A stretch of 64,000 bases of DNA from Oscillospiraceae bacterium (GTDB lineage: Bacteria; Bacillota; Clostridia; Oscillospirales; Acutalibacteraceae). The stretch spans positions 32,930-96,929 of the forward strand of contig SVPI01000004.1 of the NCBI GenBank assembly GCA_015065935.1, read 5' to 3'. Positions 17,053 through 25,372 of the stretch are shown here, piece after piece; within the stretch, counting starts at the first letter, position 1, and the number at the start of each line of letters is the position of its first letter. The notes under the pieces were generated by a model. That model saw nothing but the letters and a program-made list of their open reading frames with translations. It had not been told where the DNA came from and made no database searches. The translations under genes were made by a program, and so were the position numbers.

Positions 17053-18135
17053 TTAACCATTTTCCTTTTCAAAATTTGCCATAAACTCTACGAGCTTTTC
17101 TACGCCCTCAACCGGCATTGCATTATAAATTGAAGCGCGCATTCCACCAACCGAGCGGTGACCCTTAAGGTTAACAAAGCCTGCTTTTTTGGCTTCAGCT
17201 ACAAACTTGGCATCAAGCTCTTCGTTACCTGTTACAAAGGGAACGTTCATAAGTGAACGGTCGGCCTTTTCTACAGTGCCCTTGAACATTTTGCTGTTAT
17301 CAAGGAAATCATAAAGAATTTTAGCCTTTTTCTCATTAATTTCCTTAATTTTTGGGAGTCCGCCAAGCTTCTTAATCCACTTAAGCACCAAGCCTGCAAC
17401 ATAAATGGTGTAGCAAGGGGGTGTGTTAAACATTGAGCCGTTATCGGCATGGGTTGCATAGTTAAACATTGTGGGGGTAATATCTTTGGCATTGCCGATT
17501 AAATCCTTACGGATAATGACAATGGTAAGACCTGCAGGAGCAAGGTTTTTCTGAGCGCCTGCATAAAGAACGCCGAACTTCGAAACATCAATAGGCTCGG
17601 ATAAAATGCAGCTGGAAATATCGGCAACAAGAGGAACATTGCCTGTATCGGGAAGCTCGGTAAAGCGGGTGCCGTAAATTGTGTTATTCATACAAATGTG
17701 AAAATAGTCGGCATCGGGAGTGAAGGTAGCCTTATCAAGCTTAGGTATGTAGGAATAGGTTTTATCAGCAGAAGATGCAACAACCTTTGCTTCACCGTAG
17801 CGAGCGGCCTCCTTATAAGCCTTGTTAGCCCACTGACCTGTTACAACAAAATCGGCCTTACCGCTTTTGTTCATAAGGTTTAAGGGCACCATAGCAAACT
17901 GTGAGGAAGCACCGCCCTGTAAAAAGAGCACCTCGTAGTTTTCGGGAATATTCATAATTTCGCGAAGATTTGCCTCGGTTTCCTTAATTATGGCATCATA
18001 TTCCTTTGAACGGTGGGACATTTCCATAACCGACTGACCTGTTGCGCCAAATTCGCACATTTCTTTTGCGGCGGTCTCCAAAACCTCTAAGGGCAGCATG
18101 GAGGGACCTGCACTAAAATTATAAACTCTTGACAT
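17053..18135 (-). CDS. serC: Phosphoserine aminotransferase
   Basis: PLP enzyme converting 3-phosphohydroxypyruvate and glutamate to phosphoserine. The 360 residues match the family length, with YNFSAGPSMLPLEVLE at the start, VLFLQGGASSQFAMVP, ADISSCILSEPIDVSKFG and YAGAQKNLAPAGLT, which contains the PLP lysine, and a GHRSVGGMRASIYNAMP C-terminal motif. First gene of serCA, read from a perfect consensus promoter. A dedicated phosphoserine phosphatase gene is not in the window. Confidence 0.97.
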   Translation of the reverse strand: MSRVYNFSAGPSMLPLEVLETAAKEMCEFGATGQSVMEMSHRSKEYDAIIKETEANLREIMNIPENYEVLFLQGGASSQFAMVPLNLMNKSGKADFVVTGQWANKAYKEAARYGEAKVVASSADKTYSYIPKLDKATFTPDADYFHICMNNTIYGTRFTELPDTGNVPLVADISSCILSEPIDVSKFGVLYAGAQKNLAPAGLTIVIIRKDLIGNAKDITPTMFNYATHADNGSMFNTPPCYTIYVAGLVLKWIKKLGGLPKIKEINEKKAKILYDFLDNSKMFKGTVEKADRSLMNVPFVTGNEELDAKFVAEAKKAGFVNLKGHRSVGGMRASIYNAMPVEGVEKLVEFMANFEKENG

Positions 18136-18170
18136 AATTTATTTCCCCTATCGTGAAAAAATTTTATTCC

Positions 18171-18199
18171 ATTATATGCCCCTGTTTTTCTAATGTCAA
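18171..18199 (-). promoter_or_regulatory. Consensus sigma-A promoter of serCA
   Basis: On the minus strand, TTGACA (18199-18194), a 17-bp spacer and TATAAT (18176-18171): both boxes are perfect. The leader to the serC ATG is about 30 bases, too short for a riboswitch, so strong constitutive or operator-controlled expression is expected. Confidence 0.92.
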
Positions 18200-18290
18200 C
18201 ACATTTGTTAAAATATTATCAATGTTTTTTCAAAATTTTTTGGTTTTTCTTAAAAGTTTGTTATTTTTTTGTCAATGTGTCTTATAAAAA

Positions 18291-18313
18291 CACCCGCCAT
18301 GTTTTGACGGGTG
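18291..18313 (-). terminator. Intrinsic terminator of the NUDIX-RING-zinc ribbon-HAD operon
   Basis: A 9-bp stem with one mismatch (CACCCGCCA with TGACGGGTG) and a 5-base loop, followed on the minus strand by a T-run. It lies 10 bp after the HAD phosphatase stop. Confidence 0.75.
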
Positions 18314-18322
18314 CCTTTATCA

Positions 18323-19006
18323 TTATGAATTTTCAAGAATTTCTATAAGCTCGGCAAAGTTTTTTGCCGTATATGTAGGCTCATATATTGCCCTTTCTCC
18401 CATCGGATTAAACCAAAGGGTATCAATACCGCTGTTAATGCCACCTAAAATATCAGAGCTCATTGAATCGCCAATAACAATAATTTTAGATTTATCCTTT
18501 TCGGGAATATTTTTTAGAACATAATCAAAATATTCCTTTTCGGGCTTTTGGTGGCCGATAGCCTCCGAAACAAAAACGCCCTTGGCAAAATTTAAAATTC
18601 CCGAATTTTTAATTCGCTTTTCCTGGGTTACGGCGTTGCCGTTGGTGGTGTAATAAATCTCAAATTTTTTTGATAAACGCTCTATCATATTGAGAGCGCC
18701 ATCAAGGGGAAAATGAAAGGTTTTTAAAGCCTCAATATATTCATCGGAAATCTTTTTGCTATTTCCTTCAAAGCCCTTTTCCTTTAAAAAAGCCTTAAAA
18801 CGACCCTCGTAAATTTCACTTTTCTTAATTTCTCCACGCTCAAACATTTTCCAAAAGCGGTCGTTAACACCGCTATAGTAAACAATGTTTTCATCACTTG
18901 CCTCAATGCCGTTATTTTTCATAACAAGGCCTACGGCCTCCCGCTCACAGCGGGTGAAATCAAGAATTGTGTTATCAACATCAAAAAGTAAGGTAGTATA
19001 GCTCAT
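18323..19006 (-). CDS. HAD-superfamily hydrolase, YjjG-type (pyrimidine nucleotidase-like)
   Basis: Predicted phosphatase. The 227 residues hold the HAD motifs: LLFDVDNTILDF (motif I, residues about 6-17, both Asp present), YYTTNGNAVTQ (motif II Thr), HQKPEKEYF (motif III Lys) and VIGDSMSSDILGGINSG (motif IV). The helical cap between motifs I and II resembles YjjG, which dephosphorylates non-canonical pyrimidine nucleotides. Adjacent serCA is tempting as a phosphoserine phosphatase link, but a terminator and a separate promoter divide the two transcripts. AAAGGA precedes the ATG. Confidence 0.82.
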   Translation of the reverse strand: MSYTTLLFDVDNTILDFTRCEREAVGLVMKNNGIEASDENIVYYSGVNDRFWKMFERGEIKKSEIYEGRFKAFLKEKGFEGNSKKISDEYIEALKTFHFPLDGALNMIERLSKKFEIYYTTNGNAVTQEKRIKNSGILNFAKGVFVSEAIGHQKPEKEYFDYVLKNIPEKDKSKIIVIGDSMSSDILGGINSGIDTLWFNPMGERAIYEPTYTAKNFAELIEILENS

Positions 19007-19027
19007 TAAAATATCCTTTATGTATTT

Positions 19028-19870
19028 TTAAATTCCGCTAATCGCAAAGAATGTGGGAATTGCCGAAGCAAGGTTAGATAAGACGACAAAAATTATAATA
19101 CCAAGAGCCAGCATTCCACCCGAAGTGCCGCCGCTAAGACTTAAGGTGTAAAGGTAATACGGTGTTTCACCGTGTTTTTCCCGTTGCTCCTTAATTTTTT
19201 CTACGGCGTGTTTTTTATAGATATGTAATGCAAACATTGCAATAACCGCGCCGCCAACAAGTGTTTCGGCGGTATCTAAAATATCGCTGATTAGAGCAAG
19301 AACACCTGTGGGCTCACCAATAGCAGGCTCCCCCTCCTCATCAAAAAACAGTTCGGGGTTTGCAACAGAATCCATATTGCCGCCGAAAATCGATTCTATT
19401 GATGAAACAATATCCTTTGCAACCTCTATATTATTATCAAAATTAAGCGCAGTTTGCACACCTAAAACCAATGTGCCTGCAATAATAAAGGCAATGGCGG
19501 GCTTAAACATTTTTCTATAGAAAAACCAAATGGCGGAGCCGAAAAAGCCGAGGAATGCCGTTAAAAGGAACGCAGGCCAGCACCAGGAAACCTTTGAGCC
19601 TGAATATTCCATTTTTAAAAACTTATCATAAATTTTATCAGCATCCTTGCCAAGAAAGGCCAGCATTTCCCTTTTCTGGACACCCTCAATTTCCTCGGGC
19701 ATTCCATTACCCATAGGACTACCCTTTTGGGCGGTAGGGTCAAATTGCTCAGGTGTTTTAAAATCACCGCTTAATTTTTCTTTTTTAAAATCAAGGGCTG
19801 TTCCGCAATTTTTGCAAAAATTAAATTGTTCTTCATTTTCGGTTTTGCATTCGGGACAAAACTTTTTCAT
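19028..19870 (-). CDS. Zinc-ribbon membrane protein with DUF2628-like domain
   Basis: Function unknown. The 280 residues start with a double-CxxC zinc ribbon (KKFCPECKTENEEQFNFCKNCG), then a hydrophilic linker, then a membrane part with the pattern SWCWPAFLLTAFLGF...WFFYRKMFKPA (about 93-122) seen in DUF2628-type proteins, and further hydrophobic segments near 125-145, 190-215 and 250-275. The neighbouring gene upstream has the same layout with a RING-like domain, so the two are probably ancient duplicates acting in the same process. They share an operon with a NUDIX hydrolase and a HAD phosphatase. Confidence 0.72.
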   Translation of the reverse strand: MKKFCPECKTENEEQFNFCKNCGTALDFKKEKLSGDFKTPEQFDPTAQKGSPMGNGMPEEIEGVQKREMLAFLGKDADKIYDKFLKMEYSGSKVSWCWPAFLLTAFLGFFGSAIWFFYRKMFKPAIAFIIAGTLVLGVQTALNFDNNIEVAKDIVSSIESIFGGNMDSVANPELFFDEEGEPAIGEPTGVLALISDILDTAETLVGGAVIAMFALHIYKKHAVEKIKEQREKHGETPYYLYTLSLSGGTSGGMLALGIIIFVVLSNLASAIPTFFAISGI

Positions 19871-19884
19871 TTTAAAACCACCCT

Positions 19885-20826
19885 TTAAAAAATTTGTGCA
19901 ATAAACATTATAAGGGAGGGCAAATAGCTTGTGGCTAAAATGCCCACAATAAGTAAAAGCAGGTTACTGCCGCCACGCTTCATTATTTGCTCATTTTTAT
20001 CCTCAGCCTCGTTTTCTTTAATTTCACGAAGCGTTGATATTGTGTGTTTATAATAAAGATAATCACCAAAAAGAGCAAAGAAAAACCTTGTGGCAAGCTC
20101 CACAAAAACGGCAACAAAGGAGAGAATTTTTGCGCCCAGCGAAATGGTTGCCAGCTGATTTGCTATTTGAACATAGGTTTCCATTGTAACCTGTCCCTGA
20201 CCTGCAAAGGCAGAAAGAATGGTGTTATATTCTTCGGCAAAAGGCATCATTAAAATTCCTGCAACCACCATTAGCAAAATCGCCAAAATGCCGCTTTTAT
20301 ACATTTTTCTATGCAGCGCCCAGCCCTCGGGGAGTAAAAATGCCGCCCAGTTCCAAGAAATTTTGCCGCCCGCCTTAAATTTTGCGAATTTAGGCATATA
20401 ACGGTTGGAGGAAGACATAACAAACTTAGCGGCTTCCTTTGCGGTAACACCGCCGGAAAGCTCAAAATCGGCAGGAACTCCGCCTAGGGGGTCAAAGCCT
20501 GCGCCGCCCATTCCTGCGGCGTTTAAATGACCGCAATGGGGGCAGTTTTTATAACCGACCGGGTACTCCTCATAGCAAAAATAGCAGGTAACCAGCTGTT
20601 CGGGCTGCTTATTTTCCTCCTGCTCAGGTTGCCCTATTTCCTCTTTTTTTGTTCTGCTGTATTCCTGCTCGGTACCGTGAAGTTCACTAAGCGCACAGTG
20701 ACCGATTTTTTGATAGCATTCTCTGTGATGGGGTGCGCCGCACTCAGGGCAAAACACCACATCGTCATCTTCAAAAAGATATGCCTTACAAACGGGACAC
20801 TGCTGTCCCTTTAAATCAATGCTCAT
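19885..20826 (-). CDS. Prokaryotic RING-finger/zinc-ribbon membrane protein (DUF2628-like)
   Basis: Function unknown. The 313 residues open with a RING-like treble-clef array (CPVCKAYLFEDDDVVFCPEC, then HHRECYQKIGHC) as in the prokaryotic RING family, followed by a charged linker, a second zinc ribbon (CYFCYEEYPVGYKNCPHCG, about 80-98), and a membrane region containing SWNWAAFLLPEGWALHRKMY and several hydrophobic segments. Its start overlaps the NUDIX stop (ATGA, 20823-20826), so they are translationally coupled. Such proteins may link cytoplasmic metal or protein binding to the membrane, but this is a guess. Confidence 0.75.
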   Translation of the reverse strand: MSIDLKGQQCPVCKAYLFEDDDVVFCPECGAPHHRECYQKIGHCALSELHGTEQEYSRTKKEEIGQPEQEENKQPEQLVTCYFCYEEYPVGYKNCPHCGHLNAAGMGGAGFDPLGGVPADFELSGGVTAKEAAKFVMSSSNRYMPKFAKFKAGGKISWNWAAFLLPEGWALHRKMYKSGILAILLMVVAGILMMPFAEEYNTILSAFAGQGQVTMETYVQIANQLATISLGAKILSFVAVFVELATRFFFALFGDYLYYKHTISTLREIKENEAEDKNEQIMKRGGSNLLLLIVGILATSYLPSLIMFIAQIF

Positions 20827-21332
20827 TTTGTCATTTCCCTTGCTGTATCCAAAATCAAAGTGAAATAATCCTTGCCATAGTTGTGGAATTTACCCTTTTC
20901 AACCATTTCGGAAAAGGTTTTTGTATCAACCCAACGAGCCAGCGCAACCTCACCCTTTTGGAGTGTTAGATTTTCTGCAGGGATATCACACACGGTAAAC
21001 CACACATCAACAAGCGAATTGCGGCGCTTAATGCGCTTTATAAAGCGAAGCTCGTTTTCTTCTGCCTTAATTCCAAGCTCCTCGGCAAGCTCCCTTTTAG
21101 CGGCACTTAGTGAGCTTTCGCCCGAAAATGCCGAGCCGCCTGTTGCCGCCCATTCACCCGGCATAAGCTTTTTTTCCTTGCTGCGCTTTTGAATGAGCAG
21201 TTCGCCCTTTGAAGACACAATCCAGATATGAACAACCAGGTGATATTCACCGGGTCGCAAAAAGGTGCGTCCCCTTACAACGGTTTTACCTGTGGGTGTG
21301 CCCTGTGCATTTAATATGTCCCATTTTTCCAT
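20823..21332 (-). CDS. NUDIX hydrolase
   Basis: Hydrolyses a nucleoside-diphosphate-X compound; the isopentenyl-diphosphate-isomerase-like NUDIX subgroup (YfcD type) is the nearest resemblance by the start EKWDILNAQGTPTGKTV. The NUDIX box is complete (GGSAFSGESSLSAAKRELAE then ELGI; G, REL and EE in place, residues about 60-82). I start at ATG 21332 (169 residues), with GGGTGA 4 bases upstream, rather than at an upstream TTG. First gene of a four-gene operon with its own consensus-like promoter. Confidence 0.87.
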   Translation of the reverse strand: MEKWDILNAQGTPTGKTVVRGRTFLRPGEYHLVVHIWIVSSKGELLIQKRSKEKKLMPGEWAATGGSAFSGESSLSAAKRELAEELGIKAEENELRFIKRIKRRNSLVDVWFTVCDIPAENLTLQKGEVALARWVDTKTFSEMVEKGKFHNYGKDYFTLILDTAREMTK

Positions 21333-21365
21333 ATATTCACCCAATTTAAACTTTTCTTAAAACTA

Positions 21366-21394
21366 ATTATACCAAAGCCGCCGCCCTTTTACAA
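21366..21394 (-). promoter_or_regulatory. Promoter of the NUDIX operon
   Basis: On the minus strand, TTGTAA (21394-21389), 17 bp, then a perfect TATAAT (21371-21366). Divergent from the SRP RNA promoter, which starts 30 bp away. Confidence 0.8.
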
Positions 21395-21424
21395 CATTTT
21401 TTGAAAAATATTAGGAAAATAGTA

Positions 21425-21453
21425 TTGTAAATAATTCAGTATTATTGTATAAT
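21425..21453 (+). promoter_or_regulatory. Promoter of the SRP RNA
   Basis: TTGTAA (21425-21430), 17 bp, TATAAT (21448-21453). The predicted start, seven or eight bases downstream, coincides with the first paired base of the SRP RNA at 21461. Confidence 0.85.
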
Positions 21454-21460
21454 ATATTAA

Positions 21461-21606
21461 AACTCGCGTGATAAGGCGTGCGAATGGGCGGGTCCTGTGC
21501 GACGGGAGGCTATGAACCATGTCAGGCGGGGAACCGAGCAGCATTAAGTAGTTTTTCTCGTGCGCCGCAGTAAATCGGTCCATTCGTACACCTTACTACG
21601 TGAGTT
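21461..21606 (+). ncRNA. ffs: Signal recognition particle RNA (bacterial type, without Alu domain)
   Basis: RNA scaffold of the SRP that binds Ffh and FtsY for co-translational membrane targeting. The conserved helix-8 core is present: GAACCATGTCAGG on one side and GGGGAACCGAGCAGCA on the other, around 21514-21544. The ends AACTCGCGTG (21461) and TACGTGAGTT (21597-21606) pair completely with wobble, followed inward by AAGGCGTGCGAATG against CATTCGTACACCTT. About 146 nt, longer than the 4.5S RNA of enteric bacteria but without the 5' Alu part found in Bacillus. It lies directly upstream of dnaX, a frequent location in Firmicutes. Confidence 0.93.
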
Positions 21607-21628
21607 TCTTAATTTAAGGGAGATTATT

Positions 21629-23218
21629 ATGGGTTATCAGGCTTTTTATCGCAAATACAGGCCAAGCTCCTTTGCCGATGTTTTAGGTCAGGAGCATATT
21701 ACCGATGTTTTGTGCCGCCAGCTTGCAGGCGGTAATGTTTTCCATGCCTATCTTTTTACAGGTACAAGAGGAACCGGTAAAACCACCTGTGCAAAAATTC
21801 TTGCAAAGGCAGTAAACTGCCTAAATGCAAAGGATGGCAATCCCTGCGGTGAATGCGAGGCCTGCCTTAATATTGCGGCAGGTGAAGTTACCGACATTGT
21901 GGAAATTGATGCCGCTTCAAACAACTCGGTTGATAACATAAGAGATTTACGTGATAAGGTTAACTTTGCCCCATCCTCAGTTAAATACCGTGTGTTTATT
22001 ATTGATGAGGTGCATATGCTTAGCATCAGTGCATTTAATGCACTGCTTAAAACCCTTGAGGAGCCCCCTGCACACGTTATTTTCATTCTTGCAACAACCG
22101 AGGTGCACAAGCTTCCCGCAACCATTCTTTCGCGCTGTCAGCGATTTGATTTTAAAAGAATTGAAAACGATAAGCTCATTGCCCGCATAAATTTTGTCTG
22201 CCGTGAGGAAGGTCTTAAAATCAGCGAAACTGCGGCGGCACTTATTGCCTCTGCGGCTGATGGCGGTATGCGTGATGCACTTTCTCTTTTAGACCTTTGC
22301 GCATCAAAGAGCAATGACATAACCGAAGAAATTGTTATGGCGGTCTGCGGTCTTACAGGAAATGAATATTTAAACGACCTTGCCTGCCTTTTCAAAAATA
22401 GAGATACAAGCGCCGCTTTAGCACTTGTAGACAAGTTATATTTAAACGGTATTGATATGCTTCGCCTTTGCAGTGAGCTAACCACATTTTACCGCAATTT
22501 AATGATTATTAAAACGGTTAAAACCGGAGAGTTACCCATTGTTTGTTCGGCGGCACAGCTTGAGCGCTTTAAAGAAATTTCCGAGGGCTATGAGCTAAAG
22601 GAAATTTTAAGAACCCTTTCCCTGCTTCAGGAAGCCACCGTTAATATGCAAAATTCTGACCGCCGTTGCGAGTTTGAAATGTTTGCAGTTAAGGTTTGTA
22701 CCCCTGCCCTCTCGGCAGATTTTGCCTCCCTTGAGCAAAGAATAAGTGACCTTGAAAAAATGCTTCAAGGCGGCGTTAAACCTTTGGCCGCTCCTGCACC
22801 CAAAACCGAAACAAAAGTAAAGGAAACAAAGAAAGAAAGTTTGGCTGAGGCGCCTGCTGTTACCGCAGATGAAGCAGTAGCAGAACAGCCCGAGGTAAAA
22901 CCTACAGTAAACGGTGAGCTTAAACAGTGGGGAGAAATTGTTGAGGTGCTTAAAACCACCTGCCCGCTTATGGCAGGGGCACTTAGCTCCGGCTCAAGAG
23001 CCTTTGTAAAGGATAAATTTCTTCTTATTGACTGCAAAAGTCAACAGTTTTTAAACCTTATGCGTACCAACGCAACCTATAAAAACCACATTAAAAATGC
23101 AATATTTAAGGTGCTTGGCGAAAACTACAGCATAGGTCCTTATAAAGAGGAAAGCGAGGGCGAGGAGACCGACCCACTGTCAATCCTTGCTGACAAGCTT
23201 AAGCAATTAGAGATTTAA
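21629..23218 (+). CDS. dnaX: DNA polymerase III subunits gamma and tau
   Basis: Clamp-loader ATPase and replisome organiser. The 529 residues begin MGYQAFYRKYRPSSF. Walker A is FTGTRGTGKTTCAKIL (about 44-59), zinc ligands are in NPCGECEACLNI, Walker B is FIIDEVHMLS, and the sensor-1 region is FILATTEVHKLPATILSRCQ. Domain III follows, then a short proline/glutamate/alanine-rich linker and a C-terminal domain. The ATG at 21629 has AAGGGAG 6 bases upstream; an upstream in-frame extension would run through the SRP RNA. First protein gene of the dnaX-ybaB-recR operon. Confidence 0.96.
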   Translation: MGYQAFYRKYRPSSFADVLGQEHITDVLCRQLAGGNVFHAYLFTGTRGTGKTTCAKILAKAVNCLNAKDGNPCGECEACLNIAAGEVTDIVEIDAASNNSVDNIRDLRDKVNFAPSSVKYRVFIIDEVHMLSISAFNALLKTLEEPPAHVIFILATTEVHKLPATILSRCQRFDFKRIENDKLIARINFVCREEGLKISETAAALIASAADGGMRDALSLLDLCASKSNDITEEIVMAVCGLTGNEYLNDLACLFKNRDTSAALALVDKLYLNGIDMLRLCSELTTFYRNLMIIKTVKTGELPIVCSAAQLERFKEISEGYELKEILRTLSLLQEATVNMQNSDRRCEFEMFAVKVCTPALSADFASLEQRISDLEKMLQGGVKPLAAPAPKTETKVKETKKESLAEAPAVTADEAVAEQPEVKPTVNGELKQWGEIVEVLKTTCPLMAGALSSGSRAFVKDKFLLIDCKSQQFLNLMRTNATYKNHIKNAIFKVLGENYSIGPYKEESEGEETDPLSILADKLKQLEI

Positions 23219-23234
23219 AGGAGATTTAAAGAAT

Positions 23235-23576
23235 ATGAAGGTAAGAATTCCCAACCAAGGCGGCGGACAAAATATGAACGCCATGCTTAAACAGGCGCAA
23301 AAAATGCAGGAGGATATGGCCAACCTGCAGGCCGACCTTGAGCAAAGAGAATTTAAAGGTTCTGCCGGCGGCGGAATGGTTGAAGCCACCGTTACAGGCA
23401 AGCACGAGCTTGTTTCACTTAAAATTAATCCCGAGGTTATTGAACCCGAGGATGCCGAAATGCTTGAGGATTTCGTTATGCTCGCCGTTAATGAAGCTAT
23501 CGGTAAAGCCACAAAAACTCAGGAAGAGGAAATGGGCGCCATTACAAGTGGTCTTAATATGCCCGGCTTATTTTAA
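23235..23576 (+). CDS. Nucleoid-associated protein, YbaB/EbfC family
   Basis: Small dimeric DNA-binding protein, in its universal place between dnaX and recR. The 113 residues contain [20 protein letters not shown] (a long coiled-coil helix, about 17-36), [20 protein letters not shown] and the [19 protein letters not shown]-terminal pattern. The N-terminus [15 protein letters not shown] is slightly longer than usual; an internal ATG (MNAMLKQ) is possible, but GGAGAT precedes the first one. Confidence 0.92.
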   Translation: MKVRIPNQGGGQNMNAMLKQAQKMQEDMANLQADLEQREFKGSAGGGMVEATVTGKHELVSLKINPEVIEPEDAEMLEDFVMLAVNEAIGKATKTQEEEMGAITSGLNMPGLF

Positions 23577-23578
23577 TT

Positions 23579-24178
23579 ATGGCTTACAACATTGTTCCGT
23601 TAAATGAACTTATAAACCAATTTGAAAGGTTGCCGGGAATTGGCAAGAAAACCGCCACCCGCCTTGCTTTTTCGGTGCTTGCCGCCCCTAAAGAGCAGGC
23701 ACAGCGTTTTGCCGATGCCCTTGTTAATGCTAGGGAGAAAATTCATTTTTGCGCCTGCTGTCAGTCCTTTACCGACCTTGAAATATGCCCTATTTGTGCA
23801 GATGAAACAAGGGATAAAAGCGTTATCTGCGTTGTAAGCGAGGCAAAGGATGTTTTGGCATTTGAGAGGACCAGGGAATATAACGGTTTATACCACGTAC
23901 TCCACGGAGTTTTATCTCCACTTGACGGCATTACGGCCGAGCAGCTTAAAATTAAAGAACTAATGGCACGCCTTGCCGATGGCACCGTAAAGGAAGTTAT
24001 TATGGCAACAAACCCCACCGTTGAGGGTGAGGCAACCTCCAGCTACCTTTCCCGCCTTATAAAGCCAATGGGCATTAAAATCACCCGCCTGGCTTACGGA
24101 ATTCCGGTTGGCGGTGACCTTGAATATGCTGATGAGGTTACACTTTCAAAGGCCCTTGAGGGCAGAAATGAGATTTAA
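23579..24178 (+). CDS. recR: Recombination mediator RecR
   Basis: Works with RecF/RecO to load RecA at ssDNA gaps. The 199 residues match the family length. The helix-hairpin-helix is in [17 protein letters not shown], the C4 zinc finger is [16 protein letters not shown], the Toprim domain includes [14 protein letters not shown] and [19 protein letters not shown] with [13 protein letters not shown], and the C-terminal Walker-like part is [19 protein letters not shown]. It starts 2 bp after the ybaB stop. Confidence 0.97.
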   Translation: MAYNIVPLNELINQFERLPGIGKKTATRLAFSVLAAPKEQAQRFADALVNAREKIHFCACCQSFTDLEICPICADETRDKSVICVVSEAKDVLAFERTREYNGLYHVLHGVLSPLDGITAEQLKIKELMARLADGTVKEVIMATNPTVEGEATSSYLSRLIKPMGIKITRLAYGIPVGGDLEYADEVTLSKALEGRNEI

Positions 24179-24181
24179 ACT

Positions 24182-24391
24182 ATGACAAAAGAAAAAATTG
24201 ACAGAATTAACGCCCTTGCCCGAAAGCAAAAGGCCGAAGGGCTAACCGAGGAGGAAAAGGCAGAGCAGGCCGCCCTTCGCAGGGAATATATTGACTCTTT
24301 TAAGCGTGACCTTGAAAGTCAGCTTAATAATATGTCTATTGTTGAGCCCGACGGAACTGTTAAAAAGGTGGAGAAAAAATGGAAATCGTAA
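24182..24391 (+). CDS. DUF896 family protein (YnzC-like)
   Basis: The 69 residues match the small Firmicutes DUF896/UPF0291 family: KIDRINALARKQKAEGLTEE, EKAEQAALRREYIDSFKRDL, a two-helix hairpin, then a short tail. The B. subtilis relative is SOS-linked, but no function is established. It begins 3 bp after recR and its end overlaps the next gene by 13 bases. Confidence 0.88.
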   Translation: MTKEKIDRINALARKQKAEGLTEEEKAEQAALRREYIDSFKRDLESQLNNMSIVEPDGTVKKVEKKWKS

Positions 24392-25329
24392 TTCTTGACG
24401 GCGCCACCGTTGCCGCAAACGACCTTAATTTCAGTGTTCTTGAAAAGTTTGGAAATTTAACCGTTTATGATTTCACAGCCCCTGAGGAAATTATTAAGCA
24501 CTGTGAAAACGCCGATGCGGTTTTTTGTAACAAGATTGTTTTTACCCGCGAAATTTTTGAGAAACTGCCAAAGCTTAAATATGTTGGTCTTTTTGCCACG
24601 GGCTTTAACAATATTGATGTTAAGGCCGCAAAGGAGCTGGGCATAACCGTTTGCAATGCAGGCTCCTATTCTACCGATGCCGTGGCACAGCACACCTTTG
24701 GCTTTATTCTCAATAACTACACCCGCATTGCCGATTACAGTCGCTTTGTTTTGTCGGGTGGCTGGACGGTGAGCAAGGTTTTCTCCCCTGTTGTTTTCCC
24801 CACCGATGAAATAAAGGGCAAAACCCTTGGTATCATCGGCTACGGCAGCATTGGTAAAAAGGTTGCCGAAATTGCCCGTGTTTTCGGAATGAGGGTTATT
24901 GTTCACACAAGAACGGTGCGTGAGGATGGCATTACAGAGTTTGTAAGCCTTGATGAGCTTTTAAACTCCAGCGATATTATTTCCCTCCATTGCCCATTAA
25001 CGGCCGAAAACACAGAAATGTTTAATTCCGAAGCCTTTGCCAAATGTAAAAACGGCGCATATTTTATAAACACCGCCCGCGGCGGCCTTGTTAATGAGCA
25101 GGCCCTTTTTGATGCACTTGAAAGCGGAAAACTTTCGGGCGCCGCAGTTGATGTTATATGCACCGAGCCTATGCCCAAGGACTGCGTTTTGCTAAAGGCT
25201 AAAAACATAACCATAACCCCGCACTCCGCCTGGACCCCCTTCGCAACCCGAAACAGGGTGCTGGAAATTGCCCGCCAAAACTACGAGGCATTTTTAAAGG
25301 GCACACCACAAAATGTGGTATCGAAATAA
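24379..25329 (+). CDS. D-2-hydroxyacid dehydrogenase (glycerate/lactate dehydrogenase-like)
   Basis: NAD(P)-dependent reduction of a 2-ketoacid such as hydroxypyruvate or glyoxylate; the exact substrate is not readable. The 316 residues carry LGIIGYGSIGKKVAEIA (the dinucleotide fold, about 151-167), INTARGGLVNEQAL with the substrate Arg, DVICTEPMPKD with the catalytic Glu and ITPHSAWTP with the catalytic His. Overlap with the DUF896 gene indicates cotranscription with dnaX-recR. It ends just before a bidirectional terminator that marks the left border of the glycan island. Confidence 0.88.
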   Translation: MEIVILDGATVAANDLNFSVLEKFGNLTVYDFTAPEEIIKHCENADAVFCNKIVFTREIFEKLPKLKYVGLFATGFNNIDVKAAKELGITVCNAGSYSTDAVAQHTFGFILNNYTRIADYSRFVLSGGWTVSKVFSPVVFPTDEIKGKTLGIIGYGSIGKKVAEIARVFGMRVIVHTRTVREDGITEFVSLDELLNSSDIISLHCPLTAENTEMFNSEAFAKCKNGAYFINTARGGLVNEQALFDALESGKLSGAAVDVICTEPMPKDCVLLKAKNITITPHSAWTPFATRNRVLEIARQNYEAFLKGTPQNVVSK

Positions 25330-25338
25330 AAACAATTT

Positions 25339-25366
25339 AAAAAGCCACGGAAATTCCGTGGCTTTT
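25339..25366 (+). terminator. Bidirectional intrinsic terminator
   Basis: AAAAAGCCACGGAA pairs perfectly with TTCCGTGGCTTTTT and is followed by T-rich sequence on the plus strand and by TTTTT on the minus strand. It serves both the dnaX-recR-dehydrogenase transcript and the convergent HTH-nucleotidyltransferase gene. Confidence 0.92.
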
Positions 25367-25372
25367 TCTTTT

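Noticed and set aside
18323..19006. Phosphoserine phosphatase completing the serCA pathway
   Set aside because: The cap and motifs resemble YjjG-type nucleotidases, and a terminator plus separate promoter divides it from serCA.
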